Shown in pieces: positions 37,147 through 46,881 of a stretch of DNA of 64,000 bases. The translations under genes and the position numbers were made by a program. Numbering within the stretch: position 1 is the first letter of the stretch; each line of letters begins with the position of its first letter. The notes beneath the pieces were generated by a model. The model did not search any database. It was not told the origin of the DNA and worked only from the letters and a program-made list of their open reading frames with translations. The stretch comes from Stieleria bergensis (GTDB lineage Bacteria > Planctomycetota > Planctomycetia > Pirellulales > Pirellulaceae), in contig CP036272.1 in the NCBI GenBank assembly GCA_007745635.1, positions 4,844,115 through 4,908,114 on the forward strand, read 5' to 3'.

Positions 37147-37752
37147 ATGAGCAACCCCGATGACTCACCCAATCAGCAAGCTGCGTCCCCGAAAATGCCT
37201 GCTGGCCAATCGGCAAACCACGATCATGCGGCCGCAAACGAGCCTTTAGCGCCTGCTCCATCGGAAGCACTGTTTGTTGCGAAAGTGATTTCCACGCCGG
37301 AACCTGCGCCTGCTGAAACCGAACCGTCTCCAGCAGAATCGGAAAACAGCCCCCAGTCACTCCCAGACGGCGCAACATCTCCAGCGGTCTCGATCAAAAC
37401 TGCGGCACTGGCAATCGGACCGTTGCGAGTCGGATCACCTTTTGCTCCCGGGACCGCGTCAGCCCCTTCGATCAAATCATCGCCGACGGTCAGCGCGGTC
37501 TCATTGGCTGAACTCAATGCCTTGATGTATCTGGCGATGGGAGCAACGGCCGCGGCGGTCTTGGTTCTGCTGTTTGCGATCCTCGGCACCATCCTCTTCC
37601 CCGTAGGTGGGTTGATGGTGGCAACTTTGGGCGTCGTCCTGGCAGTGCTGGGCATCTTTTCTAAACAGAAACGCTACCAATGGACGGCGGCTTCGATGAT
37701 TCCACTGCACATTACCGCGGCCGGCGTCTGCTATTTCCGCGCCTTGATGTAA
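37147..37752 (+). CDS. Small membrane protein with Pro/Ala-rich N-terminus
   Basis: A 201-aa protein of unknown function. The first ~110 residues are low-complexity, rich in Pro, Ala, Ser and Glu, and probably disordered and cytoplasmic. Three hydrophobic segments follow: about 120-142 (YLAMGATAAAVLVLLFAILG), 146-166 (LFPVGGLMVATLGVVLAVLGIF) and a weaker one to the C-terminus (AASMIPLHITAAGVCYF). No enzyme motif is seen. Similar small proteins with a disordered head and two or three helices are common in planctomycetes. It converges on a DUF1501 gene with only 11 bp between the stop codons. Confidence 0.65.
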   Translation: MSNPDDSPNQQAASPKMPAGQSANHDHAAANEPLAPAPSEALFVAKVISTPEPAPAETEPSPAESENSPQSLPDGATSPAVSIKTAALAIGPLRVGSPFAPGTASAPSIKSSPTVSAVSLAELNALMYLAMGATAAAVLVLLFAILGTILFPVGGLMVATLGVVLAVLGIFSKQKRYQWTAASMIPLHITAAGVCYFRALM

Positions 37753-37763
37753 GGCTGTGCCGG

Positions 37764-39194
37764 TTACGCCAGGATCGGTTTGATGACTTTCGCGGGCTCA
37801 ACTCCGGTCAAGCGGAAGTCGAGCCCTTGGAACTTGTACGAGAGCCGCATGTGATCGATGCCCAACAGATGCAACATGGTGGCATGAAAATCTCGCACAT
37901 GCACTTTGTCTTCGACGGCGTTGTAGCCGAATTCATCGGTTTGGCCATAGTTCATGCCACCCTTGATTCCACCGCCAGCCATCCACATTGAGAAGCCTTT
38001 GATATGGTGATCTCGGCCGCTGCCCTGTGCCATTGGCGTCCGCCCAAACTCGCCGCCCCAGACGATCAAGGTCTCTTCCAACATGCCGCGTTGCTGCAAA
38101 TCCTTGACCAACGCAGCGGTGCCCTGATCGACAAGCTTCGCGGTGGTAGCGACACCATTCTTGACACCGCCATGGTGATCCCAACCACGATGATAGAGCT
38201 GAATGAAGCGCACGCCACGTTCCGCCAGTCGCCGGGCTTGCAAGCAATTACTGCCGAACGAGCCATCACCGGGAGTGCAACCATAGGCATCGATGACATG
38301 CTGTGGCTCATCGGACATGTCGGTCAATTCGGGAATGGAACTCTGCATCCTAAAGGCCATTTCATACGCCGCCAGTCGCGTCGCAATCTCTGGATCTTGC
38401 AAGGAACCGTCACGCAGCGAGTTGATTTTTGAAACCGCGTCCACGACGTTGCGCTGCAGCGGATCGCTGACGCCATTGGGATTTTTCACATAGTGCACCG
38501 GGCTGCCGGTGGAATACATCTGCACGCCCTGGTGGCGACTGGGCAAAAACCCCGAATGCCATTGCCGCGAACTGATCGGCTGTGATTGCCCGCCACCTTC
38601 GCTGGTCAACACGATGAAGCCCGGCAGGTTTTCGGTTTCGGACCCAAGACCGTACAACACCCAGGAACCCATCGAGGGGCGCCCGCTGATCGCAGTCCCC
38701 GTGTTAAAGAACGTGTGAGCCGGGTCGTGGTTAATCTGTTCGGTGTGCAGCGAATTGATCACGCACATCTGATCAGCCAGCCCACTGATCTGTGGAAAGA
38801 CTTCTGAAATCATCAGACCGCTCTCACCACTGGCTTTGAACTGATGCTGCGGCCCCAGCACTTTCAATTCCCGCCCTTGCAACTGTGCGATCGGTTGCCC
38901 TTCGGTGACCGATTTGGGCATCGGTTTGCCATCAAGCTTTTGCAGGGTGGGCTTGTAATCAAAGGTCTCCAAGTGACTGGGACCACCCGCCATGCATAAA
39001 TGAATCACGCGCCGCACACGGGGCGGGTGATGATTGGCAGACAGCAAGGCACCGCCACCAAGATTGCCCGGACCTGCAGCAGTTTGGTCCGCGCCAGCTT
39101 GGTCCGCTCGCAGCAAGGATGCCAATGCGATCGAACCAATTCCCGTTCGGCGCAAAAACGTGCGGCGAATCATTCGTTGATTGAAAGTTTCCAC
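37764..39194 (-). CDS. DUF1501 family protein, Tat-exported
   Basis: A 476-aa DUF1501 protein. The twin-arginine signal is IRRTFLRR (about 9-16) followed by GIGSIALASLL. Family blocks are IHLCMAGGPSHLETFD, NHDPAHTFFNTG, GSWVLYGLGSETENLPGFIVL, WGGEFGRTPM and GRDHHIKGFSMWMAGGG, plus the C-terminal HLLGIDHMRLSYKFQGLDFRLTG. It follows the PSCyt1/DUF1549/DUF1553 gene by 32 bp on the minus strand, as in the operon at 3.6-8.1 kb but in the other orientation. It is more like that DUF1501 protein than the one at 47.3 kb, judging from shared motifs. Its activity is unknown. Confidence 0.92.
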   Translation of the reverse strand: METFNQRMIRRTFLRRTGIGSIALASLLRADQAGADQTAAGPGNLGGGALLSANHHPPRVRRVIHLCMAGGPSHLETFDYKPTLQKLDGKPMPKSVTEGQPIAQLQGRELKVLGPQHQFKASGESGLMISEVFPQISGLADQMCVINSLHTEQINHDPAHTFFNTGTAISGRPSMGSWVLYGLGSETENLPGFIVLTSEGGGQSQPISSRQWHSGFLPSRHQGVQMYSTGSPVHYVKNPNGVSDPLQRNVVDAVSKINSLRDGSLQDPEIATRLAAYEMAFRMQSSIPELTDMSDEPQHVIDAYGCTPGDGSFGSNCLQARRLAERGVRFIQLYHRGWDHHGGVKNGVATTAKLVDQGTAALVKDLQQRGMLEETLIVWGGEFGRTPMAQGSGRDHHIKGFSMWMAGGGIKGGMNYGQTDEFGYNAVEDKVHVRDFHATMLHLLGIDHMRLSYKFQGLDFRLTGVEPAKVIKPILA

Positions 39195-39226
39195 GATGAT
39201 GTTCTTCGTAACTGAAAGAAGGAATC

Positions 39227-42200
39227 TTAGTAGCGAGTGGTCAATTCATGCAGGTTAAGAATCACACGAGCAACGCCCGTCCAGGCCGCTAGCTCGGCAG
39301 CATTGAGTGATTCGTCGACGGGCTGTTGCCCCTGGGCAAGCAATTCGGCAACAGCTTCTGGATGGTCTCGATAATGGGCCAGGTGTGCTTGATACACATC
39401 CTTTAGAGTTTGCTTAATCTCATCGGACGGCTGCCGCGAAACCGCGTTTTCAAACGCCCACACCATGCGATCATCCTGCTGTGGCGTGTGCTTCATGATC
39501 CGCTGGGCATAAACGCGAGCGGCCTCAATGAAGGTTGGATCATTCAACAACACCAGCGCCTGCAACGGCGTGTTCGATCGAGCACGTGCGGCGGTACACT
39601 CTTCGCGACTGGGAGCATCAAAGGCTTTTAACATCGGATGCAAGAACGTTCGCTGCCAGTGAGTATAAACACCACGACGATACTGGTTGCCACCTTGGTC
39701 GGCTTGGTACTTTCGACGGGGGAAGTTCAACTGAGCATAGTAGCCAGCAGGTTGATAGGGACGCACACTGCCACCGCCAACCTGATCCACCAACAAGCCA
39801 CTGATCTGCAAGGCGTTGTCACGCACCATTTCGGCCATCAGCGGAAAGCGTCCTTGGCGAGCAAACTTGTCATTGAATGCGTCTGCTTGCAGCCACTCAG
39901 CGGAAGCCAAACTAGACCGCTGATAGGCGTCCGTCAGCACAATCTCACGCACCAATTGCTTGACGTCCCAGCCCGATTCAATGAACTCCAAGGCCAGCGT
40001 ATCGAGCAGTTCAACATCCGATGGATACGTCCCCTGGCCGCCCATGTCGTCCAGACTGGTGTAGATCCCGCGTCCGAACAGCAACGCCCAAACTCGGTTC
40101 ACCATCGTGCGAGCTGTCAACGGGTTATCCGGCTGGCAAATCCAATCTGCCAGATCCAATCGACTGGCTCGTTCGGAGCCGACTTCCAGCTGCCCCATGA
40201 ACTCTGGCACAGCAGGCTGAACGATGGGGCCCGATTCATCCAGCCAATTCCCGCGTGGCAAAATTCGAATCGGCCTGGCTTTCCCCGAGACGGACACAAC
40301 GGTCTGGGGCGCCATCGCCTCGACACGCTGCCGTTGATCCTTAAGCGTTTGAACCTGCTGTTTCCAGTCTTTCCAAGCGTCTTGGCTTTCCAAGTAATAG
40401 GTGATCAGATTCTGTTGTTGCGTGTCGTCACGCTTTTCTTTTGGGGTTTGCAAGGTCTTTGCGATTGCCGCCGGAACTCCATCGGTGTCGACGTAGCCGG
40501 CGTCATCCCAAAAGACCTTGCCGGCGAACTGAGTGAACGCCATCCCGCTGACTTTGTCGCCTGACTTCAGGCCAACCTCTTTCGCAGAAACCGTTAGACG
40601 CGTCCACTGACCGGTCGCTGGCAACGCGCCAGCACGAAAGTAGGCGGGTCCGCTTTTGTCGGTTCGACCAAAAACAATGTCATCGCTCCCCCAGACTTTG
40701 CGATGCGACCAATCACCGTTATTGATTTGCAACATCAAGGCTTTCGCTGGGTTCTTGGGATCGATGTAAACCCAACTGTAAAACACGGTGTCATCGGTGA
40801 CGGTTAAGGGTTGCTTTGATCGATCAAAGTAATGCTGGACCAGTTCCCCGCTTTGCTGCCGGCGAACCTTCGTGCCAGAGTGAACCGGGATGCCAGCTTT
40901 TTCGTCGCCGGCAATGAAACGCCAGTCACCATTGGTCGGTGCTTGGACAAGCAACGCATCGTCGACCCATGGCTTTTCAACTTCCACCGCGACACCAATT
41001 TGCTTGGCCGCTTCGCCTTCCCAGGCAGCGAGTTTCGTCAGCAACTCAGCACGCAGTTCAGGTTGCTTTGCTTCGGCGTCAGCAATCTCTTGCTCCAAGC
41101 CTTTGATTTGTTGTTGCTGTTCGGCCGTAGGCACACGCATCATTGGCGGCCGTCCACGGTTGCTATACACACCGACTTCCTGCAAGTCAGCAAAGAAGGC
41201 ACCAAAGGAATAAAAGTCCTTGGCGGTAAACGGATCGTATTTATGATCGTGACATTGAGCACAACCCATTGTGGATCCCAAGAAGACCTGCGAAACATTT
41301 CGCACGCGGTCCGCAAAGTAAATCGCCAAATACTCTTTGGCTTGCGATCCACCTTCTTCCGTCGTTTGATTCAGTCGGTTGTAACCCGAGGCGACCTTCT
41401 GTTGCAGCGTTGCATCGGGCAACAAGTCACCGGCCAGCTGTTCACGGACAAACTGATCGTAGCGTATGTTGCGATGGAAAGACTGGATCACGTAGTCGCG
41501 ATACGGGGACTGTGACACATTTTGGTCCCCATGGTAGCCGACGGTGTCCGCGTAACGCACCAAGTCCAACCAGTACATCGCCATGCGTTCGCCATAGGCT
41601 GGCGAGGCAAGATACTGATCCACCAAGGCTTCGATCGCCTGACGATCATGCTTGGCCTGAAACGCTTTCACTTGGTCAAGCGTTGGTGGCAAACCGGTTA
41701 AATCAAAAGAGAGACGCCGAATCAAGGTGACCGGGTCGGCAGGGCCAGCGGGCTTCATCCCCGCTTGTTCAAACCGCGACGCAGTGATCTGATCAATTTG
41801 CTTCGACAGTGGCAACTTGGCATCAACGCTGCTTGCACGACGCATCGGTTGATAGGCCCAGTGATCTTCGTACCCCGCACCTTGCTGAATCCATTGACGG
41901 ATCAGTTTGATCTCTTCAGGACTCAGTTCCTTGTGAGAATCAGGTGGCGGCATGATCGAATCAGGATCATCGCTTTCAATCCGAGCAACGACTTCGCTGG
42001 CTTCAACATCACCGGGCACGATCGCCGATTCCGTTGCGGCTTCGAACTGATCGAGTCGTAAGTCCGCAGCCGGATCCTCCGAACCAATGCCGTGACACGA
42101 AAAACACTTGTCCGACAGGATCGGCCGAATGTCACGATTGAATTGCACGGGGGCCGCCGGTTGTTCGGCACTGCCATTGCAAGATGCAAAAAACGCACCC

Positions 42201-42277
42201 AACAAGACAAACCCAGAAGCAAGACGCTTTGCCGGCAACCAGTGGTTTCGGCCGCAGATGGAGACTTTTGACAACAT
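39227..42277 (-). CDS. PSCyt1/DUF1549/DUF1553 protein (planctomycete cytochrome c)
   Basis: A 1016-aa exported protein. The signal segment (about 18-33, RLASGFVLLGAFFASC) ends in a Cys that could be a lipidation site, though the lipobox is imperfect. PSCyt1 has CFSCHG at 58-63. DUF1549 begins near 155 (QITASRFEQAGM ... RLSFDLTGLPPTLDQV) and includes CAQCHDHKYDPF. Then comes a coiled stretch, a concanavalin/carbohydrate-binding-like insert (about 430-600, FYSWVYIDPKNPAKALML), and DUF1553 (LTARTMVNRVWALLFGRG ... ARSNTPLQALVLLND). The insert differs from that of the paralogue at 3602, suggesting different ligands. It forms an operon with the DUF1501 gene downstream. Confidence 0.92.
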   Translation of the reverse strand: MLSKVSICGRNHWLPAKRLASGFVLLGAFFASCNGSAEQPAAPVQFNRDIRPILSDKCFSCHGIGSEDPAADLRLDQFEAATESAIVPGDVEASEVVARIESDDPDSIMPPPDSHKELSPEEIKLIRQWIQQGAGYEDHWAYQPMRRASSVDAKLPLSKQIDQITASRFEQAGMKPAGPADPVTLIRRLSFDLTGLPPTLDQVKAFQAKHDRQAIEALVDQYLASPAYGERMAMYWLDLVRYADTVGYHGDQNVSQSPYRDYVIQSFHRNIRYDQFVREQLAGDLLPDATLQQKVASGYNRLNQTTEEGGSQAKEYLAIYFADRVRNVSQVFLGSTMGCAQCHDHKYDPFTAKDFYSFGAFFADLQEVGVYSNRGRPPMMRVPTAEQQQQIKGLEQEIADAEAKQPELRAELLTKLAAWEGEAAKQIGVAVEVEKPWVDDALLVQAPTNGDWRFIAGDEKAGIPVHSGTKVRRQQSGELVQHYFDRSKQPLTVTDDTVFYSWVYIDPKNPAKALMLQINNGDWSHRKVWGSDDIVFGRTDKSGPAYFRAGALPATGQWTRLTVSAKEVGLKSGDKVSGMAFTQFAGKVFWDDAGYVDTDGVPAAIAKTLQTPKEKRDDTQQQNLITYYLESQDAWKDWKQQVQTLKDQRQRVEAMAPQTVVSVSGKARPIRILPRGNWLDESGPIVQPAVPEFMGQLEVGSERASRLDLADWICQPDNPLTARTMVNRVWALLFGRGIYTSLDDMGGQGTYPSDVELLDTLALEFIESGWDVKQLVREIVLTDAYQRSSLASAEWLQADAFNDKFARQGRFPLMAEMVRDNALQISGLLVDQVGGGSVRPYQPAGYYAQLNFPRRKYQADQGGNQYRRGVYTHWQRTFLHPMLKAFDAPSREECTAARARSNTPLQALVLLNDPTFIEAARVYAQRIMKHTPQQDDRMVWAFENAVSRQPSDEIKQTLKDVYQAHLAHYRDHPEAVAELLAQGQQPVDESLNAAELAAWTGVARVILNLHELTTRY

Positions 42278-42553
42278 GTTTCAGTATCACCACTAATGAA
42301 CAGCGGCACTGCTGGAAGGAAGCGGGGGAGGGCAGCGAAAGGAAGGCTGGAAAGTGGCCGGTGACAACAAAATCAGACGCAGCCAACAACCAACCTCTAG
42401 TATAGACGAAATCCCAGAAACATCCATCAGCAACGGGATCTTGACACGACTCCGTGCCATCGAGCATCTCAGCCACAGCGCTGGGAAGAAAACAGCCCTC
42501 GGTCCGCCGCGAATCATCTATAATCGGCGTTTTCTTTAGGCCTTGATCTGAGA

Positions 42554-43264
42554 GTGACGATGACTGCTGCGGAAGTAATGGAATTGCTGGAGCAAAACAA
42601 GAACGAACGCGGCATCGCGAACTGGGAAAAGCTCTGCCAGAAGGCGGGCAACCTCATGAGCTTTGGCATCGGATTGACTCAGCTCCGCAAGCTTGCCAAG
42701 TCCATCGGCCGGGACCACAAACTGGCCAAGGAACTCTGGCGCAGCAAAGTCTACGACGCCAGACTGCTAAGCCTGATGATTGACGATCCCAAACAACTCA
42801 AACGCAGCCAAGCCGAAAAGCAAGTCGAACAACTTGCCGGTGGCTACATGAGCCATGTGTTCTCCTCCTGCGACGCCACCCTGGCCAAAACTCCCTTCGC
42901 CTTTGAACTGGCGTGTGACTGGATGGAAAACGAAGACCCGGTTCGCCGACGCTGTGGCTATGCCCTGATCTATGAACTCTCCAAGAAAAAGACCCAGGGC
43001 ATGGACGATGACTTTCTGCTGAACTTGATTGAGCAGATCAAGTTCAGCATCCACGAAGAAGACATGTGGGTTCGCGAGTCGATGAACACGGCGCTGATGG
43101 GAATCGGCAAACGCAACAAAACGCTTCACCAAGCTGCTCTTAAAGCAGCCAAAGCGATCGGCGCGGTGGACATCGATTATGGTGACGACAATCGCTGCGA
43201 ACCGCTGGACGTCGTCAAGCACCTCCAGAGTCCGGCGCTGAAAAAGAAACTGGGCGTCAAGTAA
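42554..43264 (+). CDS. DNA alkylation repair-like (AlkD-type HEAT) protein
   Basis: A 236-aa all-helical protein resembling the DNA alkylation repair (AlkC/AlkD) superfamily of HEAT-like glycosylases. The visible blocks are IGLTQLRKLAKSIGRDHKLAKELW, YDARLLSLMIDDPKQL, DWMENEDPVRRRCGYALIYEL and EEDMWVRESMNTALMGIGKRN. AlkD proteins remove positively charged alkylated bases; many relatives have not been tested. Length and layout fit. Its ATG at 42560 is an alternative start (MTMTAAEV). It stands alone, divergent from the PSCyt1 gene and convergent with an SDR gene. Confidence 0.75.
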   Translation: MTMTAAEVMELLEQNKNERGIANWEKLCQKAGNLMSFGIGLTQLRKLAKSIGRDHKLAKELWRSKVYDARLLSLMIDDPKQLKRSQAEKQVEQLAGGYMSHVFSSCDATLAKTPFAFELACDWMENEDPVRRRCGYALIYELSKKKTQGMDDDFLLNLIEQIKFSIHEEDMWVRESMNTALMGIGKRNKTLHQAALKAAKAIGAVDIDYGDDNRCEPLDVVKHLQSPALKKKLGVK

Positions 43265-43281
43265 CCAACTGAGCTGGTTAC
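43261..43281. terminator. Hairpin between convergent genes, possible terminator
   Basis: A 7-bp stem GTAACCA / TGGTTAC with a 7-nt loop spans the stop codon of the AlkD-like gene and the gap before the convergent SDR stop. No T-run follows. It could act as a weak bidirectional terminator. Confidence 0.3.
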
Positions 43282-43285
43282 GAGC

Positions 43286-44086
43286 TTAGCTGGGCGACCA
43301 TCCCGCTGGCGGATCAGGTTGTTGCCAAACGCTCATGCCACCGTCAACGTAAAGGGTCTGCCCATGAATATGCTGAGCCGCATCAGACAATAGAAAGAGG
43401 GCGACGTCTCCGCAGACCTTCGCGTCCGGCACGACACCGCTTGGCGTGTGCAAACTCATCCATTGACCAAATCCATCAGCGTCGATGGCGCCACTGGTGA
43501 GCGGCGTTCGCACTAACCCAGGCGCCATGGAATTGACTCGGATCCCATGCGGAGCCAGCGACACACACAAGGAACGCACCATCGCCGCCACCGCACCTTT
43601 GCTGGCGTCGTAGGCCACGTGATCCGGTTCGGATAACACCCCGTTGATGGAACCGGTAAAAACGATTCGGCCGGAAACACCCTGCTGCACCCAGCGTTGA
43701 GCGATTCGCTGGGTCAGAAAAAAACCAGCGGTCACGTTCAAATGGAACGTTTTCTGATAACGCTGAAAATCCATTTCCAAGAAGGGCAGGTCGACATACG
43801 TCCCCGCGTTGTTGACCAGCAAGTCGATCCCAGGCAAGGTTTGTTCGATCTGTTGCATCAAGTCATCGAGGTACTGATCTGGCTCCCGCGCCAGATCGCA
43901 ACAAATCAGTTCACACTGCACGCCTTGTTGCCGACAGGCCTGAACGGTTTGCTGGGCGGTGTCATCCGCAGCCAACCCTACCAACAAGCAATCCGCCCCA
44001 GCACCGGCCAACGCCAGCGCAATCGCTTGCCCCACTCCCTGGGTGCCACCGGTGATCAGAGCTCGCTTGCCTTGCAGTGATGTCAT
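43286..44086 (-). CDS. Short-chain dehydrogenase/reductase (SDR)
   Basis: A 266-aa classical SDR. The NAD(P)-binding GGTQGVG is at 13-19, NNAG at 92-95, catalytic Ser146 in TGSING, and Tyr159/Lys163 in YDASK. The C-terminal part is normal (VNSMAPGLVRTPLT, DAAQHIHGQTLYVDGGMSVW). I chose the ATG at 44086, giving a standard-length enzyme starting MTSLQGKRALITGG; the ORF extends upstream to 44230 without recognisable sequence. The family acts mostly on alcohols, ketones, sugars or acyl-ACP; the substrate cannot be predicted. It is divergent from the RidA-like gene. Confidence 0.92.
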   Translation of the reverse strand: MTSLQGKRALITGGTQGVGQAIALALAGAGADCLLVGLAADDTAQQTVQACRQQGVQCELICCDLAREPDQYLDDLMQQIEQTLPGIDLLVNNAGTYVDLPFLEMDFQRYQKTFHLNVTAGFFLTQRIAQRWVQQGVSGRIVFTGSINGVLSEPDHVAYDASKGAVAAMVRSLCVSLAPHGIRVNSMAPGLVRTPLTSGAIDADGFGQWMSLHTPSGVVPDAKVCGDVALFLLSDAAQHIHGQTLYVDGGMSVWQQPDPPAGWSPS

Positions 44087-44445
44087 GTTGTCAGCAGTTC
44101 GAAGGTCAGAAGGAAAGTTGTTGATGGAAAGCGAACGAAATGGGCCGAACCGCCCGACAACTCGATCCCGACGGCTGAACTCCACGTCTTGCTGGACCTG
44201 CCCTAAGAGCCCCCAGAGCCCTAAAAGCACCGGGTCAAACGTGGCGGAGCAGCCTGAAACGAAGCGGAACCGTTCGCTGAGTTTAATTTACCCGATCTCT
44301 CCTCGCGAAGGTCGCCCCGCCCCGTCGGCTGGGCGTTGCCCTGGTAAAAAAGGGGCTCCTTGTGCGCTGGCGAATTGCTTGGCAAACTGATGCCATTCCA
44401 TTCGCCTCTTGGTGTGCGTGTTTTTCCTTTACCTGGTGCCTGCTC
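44087..44445. other. Divergent intergenic region
   Basis: About 360 bp between the chosen starts of the SDR and RidA-like genes, on opposite strands. It presumably holds both promoters. In-frame extensions of both genes into it carry no conserved sequence. Confidence 0.4.
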
Positions 44446-44910
44446 ATGTCCCCTCAAGAAAAACTTGAATCCCTTGGCCTAGAACTTCCCCCGGCACCCA
44501 AGCCAGCGGGCGTTTATAAACCCGTCGTGGTCGTTGGTAACCTTGCCTACGTTTCCGGCCATGGCCCTCTGCAACCCAACAAGACCTTGATGACTGGCCG
44601 CCTGGGACTGAACCTGGATGTGGAAGTCGGATATGAAGCGGCCAAACTGGCGGGTCTTGGCATTTTGATGAGCGTGCAAAACCACTTCGGATCGATCAAC
44701 AAAATCAAACGTGTGATCAAACTGCTGGGCTTGGTTCAGTGCGTTGACGGATTTCCAGATTCACCCGCGGTGATTAACGGATGCAGCGAATTGCTGCGTG
44801 ATGTTTTCGGCGAGGAAAACGGCATTGGTGCTCGCAGTGCGATCGGCACCAATAGCCTGCCCGCTGGCATGGCGGTCGAAGTCGAAGCAATCTTTGAACT
44901 CAACGACTAG
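44446..44910 (+). CDS. RidA/YjgF/YER057c-family protein
   Basis: A 154-aa protein of the RidA superfamily, the longer subgroup that starts MSPQEKLESLGLELPPAPKPAG. Family blocks: YKPVVVVGNLAYVSGHGPL (about 25-43), the middle helix YEAAKLAGLGILMSVQNHFGSI, and the C-terminal GARSAIGTNSLPAGMAVEVEAIFEL, in which the Arg and the Glu-x-Glu correspond to the deaminase pocket of RidA. RidA hydrolyses reactive enamine/imine intermediates from PLP enzymes; this subgroup has been less studied. I chose ATG 44446 because the upstream 28 codons of the ORF are not conserved in type. It stands alone. Confidence 0.88.
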   Translation: MSPQEKLESLGLELPPAPKPAGVYKPVVVVGNLAYVSGHGPLQPNKTLMTGRLGLNLDVEVGYEAAKLAGLGILMSVQNHFGSINKIKRVIKLLGLVQCVDGFPDSPAVINGCSELLRDVFGEENGIGARSAIGTNSLPAGMAVEVEAIFELND

Positions 44911-45159
44911 CTTGCTGAGTGAGTGCAAGAGCAAGCACTCCATCCACACTGATCAGACTCATCACAACGATGCGTTGGCTGACCTGCGATGAAAAGAACG
45001 TTCGGAGCGGGCGGCTTCCCTGCCGCGCGAGCCGATCTTGTTGATGCTAAGAGCGTTGAAACATCCGATCTGCCCTCTTAGCCACGGATTCGCGTGCAAA
45101 CGAATCGATCGCTGACAAATGGAACCAGCTTGTGTTCCTTTGTCGCTTGAGAGCTTTGC

Positions 45160-46881
45160 TTAGCTCATGCGGCCAGCCAACAGTTGGCTGATCAAGGTCT
45201 CTTCCAGCGGTGACTGACCACCGAAGATGATGTCTTCACCGCTTTCACCGAAGATCCAGTCGTTACCGGCCCCACCGAAAATCACGTCGTTATCGGTTTC
45301 AGGCTCCATCGGCCCCTCTTCGACTTCGTTTTCAATCGTCGTGGTTTCAGCGATTGGATCTTCAGAGCCTTCGCTTTCGGACTGGTCGCCATCGTTCAGA
45401 TCAGCTTGTGGCTGGGAATCCACAGGCTGTGGATCGGCGGGATCATCGACCACTTCCAACATGGGCTCCTCTTCGCTGGCAGCAGAATCGTCGTTGACCG
45501 GTTCAGGCAGATCCTGTGGTTCAACGTCGCTGCTCTCGTCTCCGGAAGCCTCCGGTTGCGGATCGGTCAGTTCACCATCAACGGACTCGGAATCACTGCC
45601 TTCAGCGTCACTGCCTTCGGGCTGACTGCCTTCGGGGATAGTCGCTTCGGGATCAGTTGATTCTTCGTCATTGGTTTCCGAATCACCGCTTGCCTCGGGA
45701 TCGGCCCCCTCGGCATCGCTCAGACCCGGATCGACGGGATCAACGGGATCAGAATCATCGGCTGGCTCTGGTTCAGTCGGCTCGGCCTCCGCGGTGGGAT
45801 CAACGGGATCGGTTTCACCTTCGCTGTTATCCTGAGCATCATTGCCATCCTGAGCATCATTGCCATCCTGAGCATCATTGCCATCCTGAGCATCATTGCC
45901 ATCCTGAGCATCATTGTCATCCTGAGCATCATTGGTCGGCTCAGGCAGATCGCCGTCCGATCCAAGATCGATGGCCGTTGGATCAACAGGTTCCAAGTCA
46001 ACCGGATCATTCTCCGGCTGATCTTCACTGCTGGTTTCTTCCAGATCAACGATTTCCGGTGGAACGTCATCGCTTAGCAATTCCGCATCCGTATTTTCCG
46101 GCACTACATCAGCGGCAGGTTCAGTGGCCTGAACGCTGCAGGTTTCGCCATCAGCATCCGCTTGACCGTCGACGTCTACCAAAGTGCCGCCATCGGTCTC
46201 GGTGGCATCCACATCGACATCACCGCCTTCAGCAACGGGCTCGTCAACGACAGCGTCTTCAGCATCATCAGCTTCTGCGTCACCGCCTTCAGCAACGGGC
46301 TGATCCGCTTCAGCGCTAGGCTCGTCGCCATCCCCGTTTTCCGTGACGGGCTCGTCACCTTGGGCCACGGGCTCATCACCGTCGTTGGCTTCGGGTTCCA
46401 GGTCGTCAGCACTGGCATCGTCAGCACTGGCATCGTCAGCACTGGCATCCATCTCAATGGCGGTGTCATCCCCTGGTCCCGCCAAAAAGGTGTCAGACCC
46501 TCCGCCACCCATCACCACATCGTCACCGGCACCGGCGACCATGATATCATCGCCTGATCCGCCGAGCAGGGTGTCGTTACCACCGCCGGCACGCATGATC
46601 GAAGGCAGATTGGAATCATTGACTAGCAAGTCATCACCGGCGAAGGCTTCAAAGATGACGCCATCGACTGCCTGGGCGTCGAACGATTGCTCAAGCGATT
46701 CGAGTACATTCCCGTCAGCATCTTGAGATTGCAACTTGACGACGACCGAGGTGTCGACGGTGTAGACTTCGGCGATCTCGTTAGCTTCAGTTCCCTGAAT
46801 GTACAGAGTCGTGTCCTGAAGTCCGATGTCAGCGGCCATCAGCTTGCGGCTTTCCAAAGCCTGAACACTTAGACGTTTCAT
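45160..46881 (-). CDS. LEPR-type secreted acidic protein with RTX repeats
   Basis: A 573-aa protein. It begins MKRLSVQALESRKLMAAD, matching the LEPR-xLL-like motif found at the N-terminus of many large planctomycete surface proteins. RTX/hemolysin-type calcium-binding nonapeptides lie at about 98-140 (GGGNDTLLGGSGDDIMVAGAGDD) and near the C-terminus (GGAGNDWIFGESGEDIIFGG). The middle ~380 residues are extremely rich in Asp, Glu, Pro, Ser and Thr, with exact repeats (DASADD x3; NDAQDG x6). It ends LISQLLAGRMS. It is probably secreted or cell-surface and calcium-binding. I chose ATG 46881, preceded by GGAG; the upstream extension to 47031 is not recognisable. It stands alone. Confidence 0.8.
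   Translation of the reverse strand: MKRLSVQALESRKLMAADIGLQDTTLYIQGTEANEIAEVYTVDTSVVVKLQSQDADGNVLESLEQSFDAQAVDGVIFEAFAGDDLLVNDSNLPSIMRAGGGNDTLLGGSGDDIMVAGAGDDVVMGGGGSDTFLAGPGDDTAIEMDASADDASADDASADDLEPEANDGDEPVAQGDEPVTENGDGDEPSAEADQPVAEGGDAEADDAEDAVVDEPVAEGGDVDVDATETDGGTLVDVDGQADADGETCSVQATEPAADVVPENTDAELLSDDVPPEIVDLEETSSEDQPENDPVDLEPVDPTAIDLGSDGDLPEPTNDAQDDNDAQDGNDAQDGNDAQDGNDAQDGNDAQDNSEGETDPVDPTAEAEPTEPEPADDSDPVDPVDPGLSDAEGADPEASGDSETNDEESTDPEATIPEGSQPEGSDAEGSDSESVDGELTDPQPEASGDESSDVEPQDLPEPVNDDSAASEEEPMLEVVDDPADPQPVDSQPQADLNDGDQSESEGSEDPIAETTTIENEVEEGPMEPETDNDVIFGGAGNDWIFGESGEDIIFGGQSPLEETLISQLLAGRMS
45826..45933. repeat. 18-bp tandem repeat, 6 units, inside coding sequence
   Basis: Six in-frame 18-bp units (consensus GCCATCCTGAGCATCATT on the plus strand) encode NDAQD plus D, G or N within the acidic protein. 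Four central units are identical, pointing to recent expansion or homogenisation. Confidence 0.9.

Noticed and set aside
39638-40564. 308-aa plus-strand ORF
   Set aside because: Antisense shadow of the DUF1553 part of the PSCyt1 gene; no recognisable domain.
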